Source: Arthrobacter sp. S41 (GTDB lineage Bacteria > Actinomycetota > Actinomycetes > Actinomycetales > Micrococcaceae). Taken from it: a stretch of 64,000 nt of DNA. Below are positions 36,431 to 44,399 of the stretch, piece by piece (the stretch's first letter is position 1; each line of letters starts with the position of its first letter). The position numbers and the translations under genes were made by a program. The notes below the pieces were generated by a model that made no database searches, was not told the DNA's origin, and saw nothing but the letters and a program-made list of their open reading frames with translations. Location of the stretch: the NCBI RefSeq assembly GCF_004320535.1, contig NZ_SIHY01000003.1, forward strand, positions 248,001-312,000, written 5' to 3'.

Positions 36431-36846
36431 TCCAAGTTCCAAGGTTCGCTAATTTCGACTAATTTTTTCTGATTGATGCGCCATTCTTTTCGTTCAGGGT
36501 GTCCATAAAGTCTAGGGATGTGTACTTGTCCACCGCCGCCTTCAAATAGTTCACCTGTCTTCGCATCCTTCTGTGGCGCCACCAAGCCGGTATATTTTGC
36601 GGCTCCCGCCTCCCAGCGACCTTCGAGACCAATATCTAGAGTATTACGGGGCAGTGGCTCTCCGTTGTCACCCGGCCAATGATACGGAACTGCTTTGCTA
36701 TGACGTATCGTCAGCTCGTCCACCGGGCGGTCATGGGACCAGTACCCGCCGTATCTAAACCCTTTGGAGTCTCCTGCTCGGAACAGGGTCTCGCCCTGTT
36801 TCGTGTATCCCGATCGGTATAGCTTGCCCGTGAAATTTCTAGTCAC
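36427..36846 (-). CDS. Toxin domain, ADP-ribosyltransferase-like (TreTu type)
   Basis: 139 residues from GTG at 36846. The order LYRSGYTKQGETLFRAGDSK, then GGYWSHDRPVDEL, a hydrophobic/proline core, KYTGLVAPQKDA and GGGGQVHIPRLYG resembles TreTu-type ADP-ribosyltransferase toxin domains (Arg near the start, Y-W-S, late GGG-Q motif). The reading frame upstream is continuous with the pretoxin fragment except for one TGA at 36861-36859, so this was once the C-terminus of a larger Rhs-type protein. Whether it is still translated is unknown. The ART call is by motif likeness only. Confidence 0.5.
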   Translation of the reverse strand: MTRNFTGKLYRSGYTKQGETLFRAGDSKGFRYGGYWSHDRPVDELTIRHSKAVPYHWPGDNGEPLPRNTLDIGLEGRWEAGAAKYTGLVAPQKDAKTGELFEGGGGQVHIPRLYGHPERKEWRINQKKLVEISEPWNLE

Positions 36847-36858
36847 GTCTTTACCTAA

Positions 36859-37327
36859 TCATTTAGGTTTATACGCTGTCATACCACCTGGCAGCGCACC
36901 AGCAAGGGTTGTGCCGCCCAGTTCACTCAGACTAAAGTCGCCATCATTCTTAACCAGTTGTTCCACAGTGCTAGATGTTGCACCTTCAGCGGCGCCACTG
37001 CCGGCACCGATAGTCGCCCTAGCGCCTAGGTTCAATGTCTTTCCAGCCGTTTTTGTTGCAATGAAAGCCCCGGAGCCGGCACCCCAGCCCACCAGAGAGG
37101 GCACCGACAAGAGCGCCCTTTGCTGCCGTCTTCAAGTCAACTGAACCAGTGGTGAGCTCTTGGCTGGCAACGGACATGCCACCAGAAAGCGCCATCAATG
37201 CAAAAAGGGTAAAGGAGATGGTGACACCTTTTGCTTGCCACACGCCAACCCACCAGGAATAGAACGAAGCAGCCATTCGCGAGACCTTCGAGGCCAGTGA
37301 TCGCATCCGCAATCTCCGTTCACTCAT
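36859..37327 (-). pseudogene. Orphan pretoxin region with frameshift and in-frame stop
   Basis: One frame from 37327 gives SLASKVSRMAASFYSWWVGV, WQAKG, a membrane helix and SGGMSVASQELTTGSVDLKT, then AAKGALVGALSGG. Near 37095 the coding signal shifts to a second frame (GWGAGSGAFIATKTAGKTLN ... GTTLAGALPGGMTAYKPK) that stops at 36859. The Gly/Ala-rich segment parallels SGGASLISQQATTGKIDGNK in the large Rhs protein. Thus a displaced Rhs C-terminus that has lost its frame, fused at its head to a stretch like the small membrane protein. Confidence 0.6.
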
Positions 37328-37400
37328 AGGTTACGGCTACGGCTAACGCCTCACTGGAAAACAGCACTTCGAACATACAGGCCACCGTGACCAGCCCTAA

Positions 37401-37847
37401 TCAGCCAGCACGGTGATAATACTGCGTGCTTGGCGAAACCCTCTCAATTTTCATCGAATAGTTTCTGGCAAACCATCCAATTTCAAAGATCCACTCACTA
37501 CCAGGCTCTAAGGAAGCAGCCACAGTTTCCTTGTTATCAAAATCGACGGCCCTACCTTCAAGAATGATCTCTCCGCAGTTCTTAGTTTGAACCTCCACAG
37601 AAGCGTTCAAAGCTCCCCCGCGCAGGCCTGCGCCACCAACTTTAGGTTCGGCAGAAACCACCTCGCACTTCCATTCCTGGCGATCTACCGTGTTGAGCCA
37701 AGGACCCATAATGATCAAACCGACCCAAAGCGCCAAGAACGGTAACACGATCAACGCTACAACCCAGCCTTTTGCCGCCCAAAAGGTGCGCAATCGCGTG
37801 CCGGCGGACGCAAACAATTTTAAAGCTCGTGAATAGTTAGACGGCAT
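37401..37847 (-). CDS. Small membrane protein behind the Rhs gene (paralog of 32455)
   Basis: 148 residues: head ending in RLRTFWAAKGWVV, membrane helix (VALIVLPFLALWVGLIIMG), and an outer domain with NTVDRQEWKCEVVSAEP, KNCGEIILEGRAVDF, AASLEPGSEWIFEIGWFARN. Its start lies 20 bases after the Rhs stop, so it is probably co-translated with the Rhs protein as an immunity or accessory factor. The copy at 32455 shares the layout. Family unknown. Confidence 0.65.
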   Translation of the reverse strand: MPSNYSRALKLFASAGTRLRTFWAAKGWVVALIVLPFLALWVGLIIMGPWLNTVDRQEWKCEVVSAEPKVGGAGLRGGALNASVEVQTKNCGEIILEGRAVDFDNKETVAASLEPGSEWIFEIGWFARNYSMKIERVSPSTQYYHRAG

Positions 37848-37867
37848 TGGTTCAGTCTCTTCATTTG

Positions 37868-40800
37868 TTAGTGGCGACCAATTACGGCTCCGGCGGAGCC
37901 ATTAGCGAAGCCCTGCAGTGCTGAGTTCATGGCGCCAGTGGCGGAATCTTCTCCACTCATTCTAGTGTTGAGAACCGCTACGCCCGAGGAAGTGAAGCGA
38001 TCAAATAGTTGTTCCGTGGCAAATCCGCCCCAATTAAACCTCAGCTCGTCTGCCCTATGGGTATTGCTCCGCGTTAGTGGGACCCGCCCCCCTGGCAACA
38101 ACTGATCAGCTCGATGAGTTGGCATTCGAACAACCGGTTTCAAGCTATTAATACGACGGGTAACAGAGTTGCCCATAGCCGAAGAGAATTTACCAATTCC
38201 AACTGATCCCCCGGCCCCGAACCCGAAGCCGAGTCCCGCAGAGGCAACGTAATCCCCCCAACTGTGTTTTTCGCCGTCAGAAAGTGTGCTCAAGACATTG
38301 CTTGTCGCACCACCCCCACCGGCAGAAAGCGCAGAACGTGACGTGCCACTGCTCAACAACCTCTGGCCAACTTTATCCACTATCCGTGTTGACCCATTCC
38401 CCACCGCACTAACTGACGCTTTGGCTCCCTTAACCAATCCTCCGGCAAGTCCACCGGCGATGGCACCGCCTGCAGCTCCAATCCCCGCGTCTGCCCAGAC
38501 TTTGTTACCGTCAATTTTTCCGGTCGTGGCCTGTTGAGAAATAAGCGATGCTCCTCCTGAAGTAAGTGCGCCTGAAGCAGCACCAATTAGCACTACACCG
38601 GCTGGTCCGCCAAAACCGGTGAACATGAGGGCCGCACCAGCAACTACCATAGCTGTTCCAGCGATGTAGGGATGCTTCTTGATCAAGTTACCGGTTCCAC
38701 GCCAGGCATCCCCCAAGAAGCTGTCGCTGATCGCGTTGCCCACAGAAGCCGCACCGGATTTCACCTGGTTCCAGATGTTCTGACTCTGCTTGCCTTCGTT
38801 ATACGACTTGAGCCCGTCAGCGCTCACCGGTGACAAACCCAGCGGGTCAATCTGATGTACCGGATCATTACCCGCATAAGAATAAGGATTCGAAGCCCAA
38901 CCAGCCCCAGTCGTCGGCTCCAACGGATCAGTACTCAAGAACCCACGAGTCGACGGGTCATACAAACGAGCACCAAGCCAGTCCAGACCCTGAACATTCA
39001 CCTGCCCATTACCCGTGAGCTGAACATGCTCCGGCAACCCAGGAATACCAGCGAAACCAGTGCCCATTCCGGCTCCGGATACTGTCGCACGGCCGGGTAC
39101 GGTTTGCTGCGACCACGGAGTTGCAGGGTGTGAAGGGTGTTCACTGCGCCAGCCAGAAACAGATATCTGTCCGTCAACAATCGTGTTACCTGCCGGAGCG
39201 TGAGTCACCGACGACTGACCCACCGCAAGAAGCTGAGGGGTCGCTGTAGTGGTGTCCCACCACAAATCAGTACCATCAATTTGGGCGAGGTCACCCAGCG
39301 CATCAACCCACAACTCCTGCTTTGTGGTCTCTCCTGTACGTGCACCCGTCGCAGGATTCAAAGCTGTCGTGGTGATGTTTGCTAGTCGACCTGTTTCAGC
39401 CCACTCAAAGACGCGTTCCATCGAGTCAGAACGTTCGCTGATGCGACGGCCCAAGCCGTCGTAAACGTAGACGGCAGTTTCTTCAGATCCGTCAGCACTG
39501 GTTGTGGTCCGTGAGAGTAACTGGCTTGCAGCATCATAAACATACTCAGTAGTGGTACCGCCGTCAGTCTCACGGATCAATCGTCCGGCAGTGTCATACA
39601 CCCACTCAGAACTCACCAAAGTTCCAGGCCCGCCGGCCACAGAATCCGTGACTACAACGGCTTCCTCTGAAAACTGCACCCCCTCGGAACCCGACAACGA
39701 ATACGCACCAACCAGCTGATGCGCCCCATCAAAGGCGTAGCGCGCCTCGACGCCATCAGAACTTTGAACACCAGCGATACGTCCCAAATCATCACGAGAA
39801 ATATTGGTGACTAGTGGATCCTGGCCATCGCCAGAGACCTCATGGCGGCTAATAGCACCGTAGGCGTACTCCCACGACTGAGTCACCGAGGGATGCGAAG
39901 CATCCTTCGGTTGTGCAGTAGCTGAAGTCAGCTCCCCCTCGTGGTTATAGGTGTAAACAATCTGACCGAAGACCGGATGTTCCACCAACGTCACGCGACC
40001 AACAATGTCATGACCATACGAGATACTCATGCCGGTCGGGTCAGTGACCGAAACGATCCGACCCTCATTGTCATAAACCCACGATGGGCCCTGACCGTCA
40101 CGGGTATGTGAGAGAAGATTCCCTACACCGTCATAACGCAACACATGCTCAACAGGGAGCTTTTCGTCTTTGGTGTGATCAGTGATGGTGACGCAACGGC
40201 GGGAAGCATCACGCGCGTACTCAGCCAAAACACGAGTTGGGGTGCCTACTGTTTTCAGGTTGCCTGCGTTGTCGTACGTCCAGCGCAGCTCTTGCTCAAC
40301 ACCAGTTTCATCACCGGTGCGCTGCCAGATCAAACGACCAGCAGCATCATAACCGGCAGAGGTTTTGCGTCCTAGCGGATCAACCTGCGCGACCAGGCGT
40401 CCTGCAGCATCGTATTCTCGCGTGGCTATGTTACCCAGAGGGTCAATGGTTTTCACCAAGTTACCCGTCACGTCATACTCGTACTGCGTGACTCCACCAA
40501 CACCATTAGCGACGGCCGTGAGCTGACCGGCAGCATCATATTGGAAACGTCGTGTACCGTGCAGCGGATCTTGCAACGCGGTGATACGACCGCAAGCGTC
40601 GTACTGGAAGCGCGCAGCACCCTGAGCAATCACGCGGCCTAGCCTGTCGTAATGGGTGCGTTCGCTCAGCCAACCATCTACAGCTTGCGGATCTTCACTA
40701 CTGAAGTGACGGGCGATGACTAGAGAATTCTCGTTGTACTCCAAACGGACTTGAGCCCCGGAAGGATCAGTCATGAGGCTTGGACGTCCGGCAGCATCAT

Positions 40801-43621
40801 GCTCATACCGGGACACTGCACCACTCGGAGAGGTCTCTTCAATCATGCGGCCAGCTAGGTCATAAGTGAACTTGGTCAGGTGTCCTTCACCGTCCAAGAA
40901 TTCAACAACACGGCCAGCTAGGTCATAGACCATAACTTCTGCTGAACCATCGCTAGCAACGGACTTGACGGGACGTCCGTACTCGTCAAATTTGATGGTT
41001 TCTTTGCTGAACGCATCCGAAACAGTCAGCGTCTTAGACTTCTGATCATTGGAGGCTGATTCCCGCACACCGGTCGGATCTACGGTGGCCGTCAAATCCC
41101 CATTCACGCCGTACTCGTTACGCCACAATCCACCGAGCGGATCAGTGACTGAAGTTAACTGTGAGAGTAGGTCATGTTCGAAAGACCACTGTGCGCCGTT
41201 GGCGAGAGTAATCGCTTCTACATGTCCGAGATCATCGTAGGACTGCTTGGTGGCACGGCCCAGTGGATCAATCGTGGACACCAAATGGCCATGGACAGGA
41301 TCGTATTCGTAGGCTGTTCGGCCACCGGTCGGATCAATGCTGGCACTGATCCGGGCATTGGTGCCGTATTCGTAGTGCCAGGTTCCACCTTCTGCATCGG
41401 TGAGGCGAATCAGGTTGCCCACAGCGTTGTAATCAAACGAGGTCACGGCCCCTGACGGGCTGATGGCACGAATGAGTCGTCCCGCGCCATCACGTTCAAA
41501 GGTGGCAGTGTTGCCGTACGCGTTGGTAACCGTGGCCAGGTCCCCAAACTCGTCATAACCCAAAGTGACGATAACACCTGTTGGGTCAACAACTCGGGTG
41601 AGCTTACCGTGGTCCCAGGTCATCTGGGAGCGTCCGCCCATGGGATCAACGATGACCGACGGGTTACGAGTCGGCCCGAAAGCAGAACCACTTTCAGCAT
41701 CAGATTCAAAGTTCTGATCATCGTATTCAAACGCAGTGGTGCCCCCATTGCCAGCCACCACAGCGGTAATACGGTCAAAGTCATCGTAACCGTAGGTTAG
41801 TTCTGCACCCTCACGAGTTTTGGTGCGGATTCGGCGTCCACGGTCATCGTACAGATGACGGGTCACGCCACCGTCACGCTCAATAGAATTGAGCAAGTTG
41901 CCGTGATGGTCATATGCCATGCGTTGCTCTTGATCATTGCCATCGGTAATGCTGATCAATCGGCCTTGCTGATCTGAAACATAGGTGTTCGAACGTGAAC
42001 CGTCCACGTCAGAGACGCTAGTGACCAGCCCCGGGAGGTACACGAAACGTGTGGTGCGACCAAACTCAGAGACCTGAGTGGTGACACGGTTTTTCTCGTC
42101 ATAGGTGTTCTCTGCTTCAACAACGCCATGGGCATCAATGACCTTGTAAATTAGGCCAGCAGTATTCCACTCATAGCGCCGAGTACCAGCACCGGTAGCG
42201 GTCACAGCGGTGAGCTGGCCGGAGGTGTTGTATTCATAGGAAGAGGTGCGTCCGTCACTGGACACCACTCTGGCAACACGTTGCTCGGGCGCCTGCGGAT
42301 CCTTGGACGCTACGCGCTCGATGCTGATCCAGCGACCAAATTCATGAACAAGACGGGATACGCGAGCGTTCTCATCGCGTTCCACGTCGATACGAGTACC
42401 TTCACCCTGGGTGCTATATAGCCAAAGTCCAGCGGTGTTGAATGCCCACTGTGCTGCCTCATTGGTGGAAACAATAAGACGTTCCGCGCCGTTGATGGTG
42501 TGCTTGGCTAGCCAGTAGCTGGCAGCGTTGGCGCGGCCCCAGCCTTCACCTTGGCGAGGGAAGAACAATTCGCGCCCGTCAGACATGACACAGGTAGCAC
42601 CCTCGGAGTTCAGTACCAGCCGGACGTCCAGGACGCTGTCCCAACCTGGCCCAAACGAACCATTGGTTTCCGAGATGCTGTTGTACATGCGTTCAATACG
42701 CAGCGCCTGGGCAGCCCCAACAAAAGCTAAATCGAGCTCTGGCTCGATGAAGTTACCGTTGGCGGTATTGATTGGGTCTGAAGCATAACCCGTTGTGGTC
42801 TCGCCACCCTTAACTTGGGCGGCTGGAATTTTAAGGTCAGTGCGGCTGGCATTAACCCCGGCGTTCTTCAACGCGGCGAAGAGCGAAGCGTTAGAAACGG
42901 TGGCAACGCTACCTTCGCCGCCAGCTGCCTCGAAAGCATCGGCCACGGTACGTGCCCAGGTAACGTCGTTCTTATTTGCAGTCATCCAGTCATTGAAGGC
43001 GGTGATGACTCCGTCGGCATTCAGGGAGCCGAACTGGCATTGGCTGGCGAAGTTGGAAAGCTGTGAGCTCAGTGTTCCAGGAAGGCCGGACAACTCTTCG
43101 TTGAGGCCTGCCGAACCATTAGCGTAGGAACGAAGGTTTTCTGGGTTGCCGGAGGAAACACCATTGGAGGCGGTGGCAAGTTCCAGCGGACTCTGACGTG
43201 CCATGCCCTTTGATTCGATGGGTTTCGGTGGCGTCACCGGGCTTGATTCAGGCCCTGTCGGGGCGGGCCCCTCGAGGTGGAAGAACTCTTCAACTTTGCC
43301 TTGCCACGAATCTTTGTGTTCGTAGTATTCACGAGCGACTTGTCGTCGCTCGTTTTCTTCCTTCGCTTGGCTCGCCAGATGTTCGGCCGCTTCGGCCACC
43401 TGATCAAGTTGCGTAGCAAGCTCAGTACCGTCAGCTGATGCCGTTTCCGCATTAAAGGTGAAGCCATCGGCGAAGCCGCCTTTGAAATCCTGGCTACCCG
43501 TGGAGACGAAGGACTGCCTACCGGACTGCTGATCCCTCACACTTTGTGCCGCTGAACGGAATTTACCCGCAACTGTTTCAGCAGTACCGAAATTAAAGGT
43601 GAGATTTTCAGCTGCGTGCAT
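37868..43621 (-). CDS. Giant Rhs/YD-repeat polymorphic toxin-type protein with WXG-like N-terminus
   Basis: 1917 residues. ~1-110 is a helical, WXG100/LXG-like head without a Sec signal; ~110-140 is a Pro linker; ~282-355 is a DUF6531-type start (GYASDPINTANGNFIEPELD, then NSISETNGSFGPGWD); ~400-1590 holds dozens of YD repeats (YDxxGRL/xxxxDPxG); the Rhs core closes at LYDPSTRGFLSTDPLEP ... SYAGNDPVHQIDPLGL (~1555-1595). The remaining ~320 residues contain a membrane-active Gly/Ala segment and end in FANGSAGAVIGRH, with THRAD twice. No known toxin fold is obvious. AAGGAG precedes the ATG. Probably exported with the upstream WXG100 partner. Confidence 0.88.
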   Translation of the reverse strand: MHAAENLTFNFGTAETVAGKFRSAAQSVRDQQSGRQSFVSTGSQDFKGGFADGFTFNAETASADGTELATQLDQVAEAAEHLASQAKEENERRQVAREYYEHKDSWQGKVEEFFHLEGPAPTGPESSPVTPPKPIESKGMARQSPLELATASNGVSSGNPENLRSYANGSAGLNEELSGLPGTLSSQLSNFASQCQFGSLNADGVITAFNDWMTANKNDVTWARTVADAFEAAGGEGSVATVSNASLFAALKNAGVNASRTDLKIPAAQVKGGETTTGYASDPINTANGNFIEPELDLAFVGAAQALRIERMYNSISETNGSFGPGWDSVLDVRLVLNSEGATCVMSDGRELFFPRQGEGWGRANAASYWLAKHTINGAERLIVSTNEAAQWAFNTAGLWLYSTQGEGTRIDVERDENARVSRLVHEFGRWISIERVASKDPQAPEQRVARVVSSDGRTSSYEYNTSGQLTAVTATGAGTRRYEWNTAGLIYKVIDAHGVVEAENTYDEKNRVTTQVSEFGRTTRFVYLPGLVTSVSDVDGSRSNTYVSDQQGRLISITDGNDQEQRMAYDHHGNLLNSIERDGGVTRHLYDDRGRRIRTKTREGAELTYGYDDFDRITAVVAGNGGTTAFEYDDQNFESDAESGSAFGPTRNPSVIVDPMGGRSQMTWDHGKLTRVVDPTGVIVTLGYDEFGDLATVTNAYGNTATFERDGAGRLIRAISPSGAVTSFDYNAVGNLIRLTDAEGGTWHYEYGTNARISASIDPTGGRTAYEYDPVHGHLVSTIDPLGRATKQSYDDLGHVEAITLANGAQWSFEHDLLSQLTSVTDPLGGLWRNEYGVNGDLTATVDPTGVRESASNDQKSKTLTVSDAFSKETIKFDEYGRPVKSVASDGSAEVMVYDLAGRVVEFLDGEGHLTKFTYDLAGRMIEETSPSGAVSRYEHDAAGRPSLMTDPSGAQVRLEYNENSLVIARHFSSEDPQAVDGWLSERTHYDRLGRVIAQGAARFQYDACGRITALQDPLHGTRRFQYDAAGQLTAVANGVGGVTQYEYDVTGNLVKTIDPLGNIATREYDAAGRLVAQVDPLGRKTSAGYDAAGRLIWQRTGDETGVEQELRWTYDNAGNLKTVGTPTRVLAEYARDASRRCVTITDHTKDEKLPVEHVLRYDGVGNLLSHTRDGQGPSWVYDNEGRIVSVTDPTGMSISYGHDIVGRVTLVEHPVFGQIVYTYNHEGELTSATAQPKDASHPSVTQSWEYAYGAISRHEVSGDGQDPLVTNISRDDLGRIAGVQSSDGVEARYAFDGAHQLVGAYSLSGSEGVQFSEEAVVVTDSVAGGPGTLVSSEWVYDTAGRLIRETDGGTTTEYVYDAASQLLSRTTTSADGSEETAVYVYDGLGRRISERSDSMERVFEWAETGRLANITTTALNPATGARTGETTKQELWVDALGDLAQIDGTDLWWDTTTATPQLLAVGQSSVTHAPAGNTIVDGQISVSGWRSEHPSHPATPWSQQTVPGRATVSGAGMGTGFAGIPGLPEHVQLTGNGQVNVQGLDWLGARLYDPSTRGFLSTDPLEPTTGAGWASNPYSYAGNDPVHQIDPLGLSPVSADGLKSYNEGKQSQNIWNQVKSGAASVGNAISDSFLGDAWRGTGNLIKKHPYIAGTAMVVAGAALMFTGFGGPAGVVLIGAASGALTSGGASLISQQATTGKIDGNKVWADAGIGAAGGAIAGGLAGGLVKGAKASVSAVGNGSTRIVDKVGQRLLSSGTSRSALSAGGGGATSNVLSTLSDGEKHSWGDYVASAGLGFGFGAGGSVGIGKFSSAMGNSVTRRINSLKPVVRMPTHRADQLLPGGRVPLTRSNTHRADELRFNWGGFATEQLFDRFTSSGVAVLNTRMSGEDSATGAMNSALQGFANGSAGAVIGRH

Positions 43622-43687
43622 CGTAGTACTCCTTGAAATCAGCTGCTGCGAACTATCGCGTCACAAGATGAGGTGGCTAAGCGTAAC

Positions 43688-43725
43688 GAAGCCACCGGCG
43701 GCCTTAGTTACCAGCCGGTGGCTTC
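43688..43725 (-). terminator. Hairpin between the WXG100 and Rhs genes
   Basis: GAAGCCACCGGC and GCCGGTGGCTTC form a perfect 12-bp stem with a 14-base loop. No T-tract follows, so it may be an attenuator or an RNA-stability element that makes the small WXG100 mRNA more abundant than the giant Rhs message. Confidence 0.5.
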
Positions 43726-43742
43726 GATGCCGACGAAAGAAA

Positions 43743-44024
43743 TTACTGGTTTCCACCAGCGGAGAAGATATCGTCCGAGATCTTGCCAAGCTGCAGGTTC
43801 AGCTCTTCAAGCTCAGCACGAGCCTTGTCCAAGGCGACCTTGGTTTCTGGCCAAGTGTCGGCACGGAACTGGGAAGCGAGATTGCCATCCCAGACGTTGG
43901 GATCAGAGAGGATACGGCCCTGTGAGTCCAAAGCATCGATCTGATCGGTAAAACCACCGGTGATGATGTTCTGCAACGCCGTGATGGCAGTTTTGGCCTG
44001 TTCGGTTGATAGAACGCGGGACAT
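43743..44024 (-). CDS. WXG100 (ESAT-6-like) family protein
   Basis: 93 residues forming a helical hairpin: helix one (TEQAKTAITALQNIITGGFT), a turn around NVWDGNLASQFRADTW, and helix two (KVALDKARAELEELNLQLGK). WDG fits the W-x-G turn and size of secreted type VII substrates. GGAG lies nine bases before the ATG. It is upstream of the Rhs gene on the same strand, so it probably pairs with the WXG-like head of that protein for export. Confidence 0.85.
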   Translation of the reverse strand: MSRVLSTEQAKTAITALQNIITGGFTDQIDALDSQGRILSDPNVWDGNLASQFRADTWPETKVALDKARAELEELNLQLGKISDDIFSAGGNQ

Positions 44025-44399
44025 GAAATTCAGCTCCTAACAAGTTTCAATAACTAGGTTTCGGAAGGTCATGCCTAGTTAACACTGTGTTCATCTAGGC
44101 GTGGCAATCCGTGTTTATTCAACCAACTGGTCGACTGATTACAATCTAGCGCAGCATAACTAGTCACGCAATTCATCCAACACCTTGAGTTGCGTCGCTT
44201 TTTCGCCTCACAAGTGACACCCTCTAGTGTTTACGTGCGATACAGGGGATTTCGCGCACGTAACTTACGGGTAATCTTTTGTCGACGTGCGACTTACTTG
44301 AAGCTACAAGTTAACTCTTTCCTGTGGATGAACAAAGCGAAATTCGGTCGACAGCGTTGGTTCAATTAGACTGACTCTGGTTTATCTATCGGGAGAAGA
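44025..44399. promoter_or_regulatory. Divergent control region of the type VII-like locus
   Basis: This 375-bp gap drives the WXG100/Rhs genes leftward and the lipoprotein/ATPase genes rightward. TTACGTGCG (44231-44239) and CGCACGTAA (44255-44263) form a perfect 9-bp inverted repeat with a 15-base spacer; ACGTGCG recurs at 44285-44291. A dimeric regulator could co-ordinate both arms. No gene seen. Confidence 0.5.
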
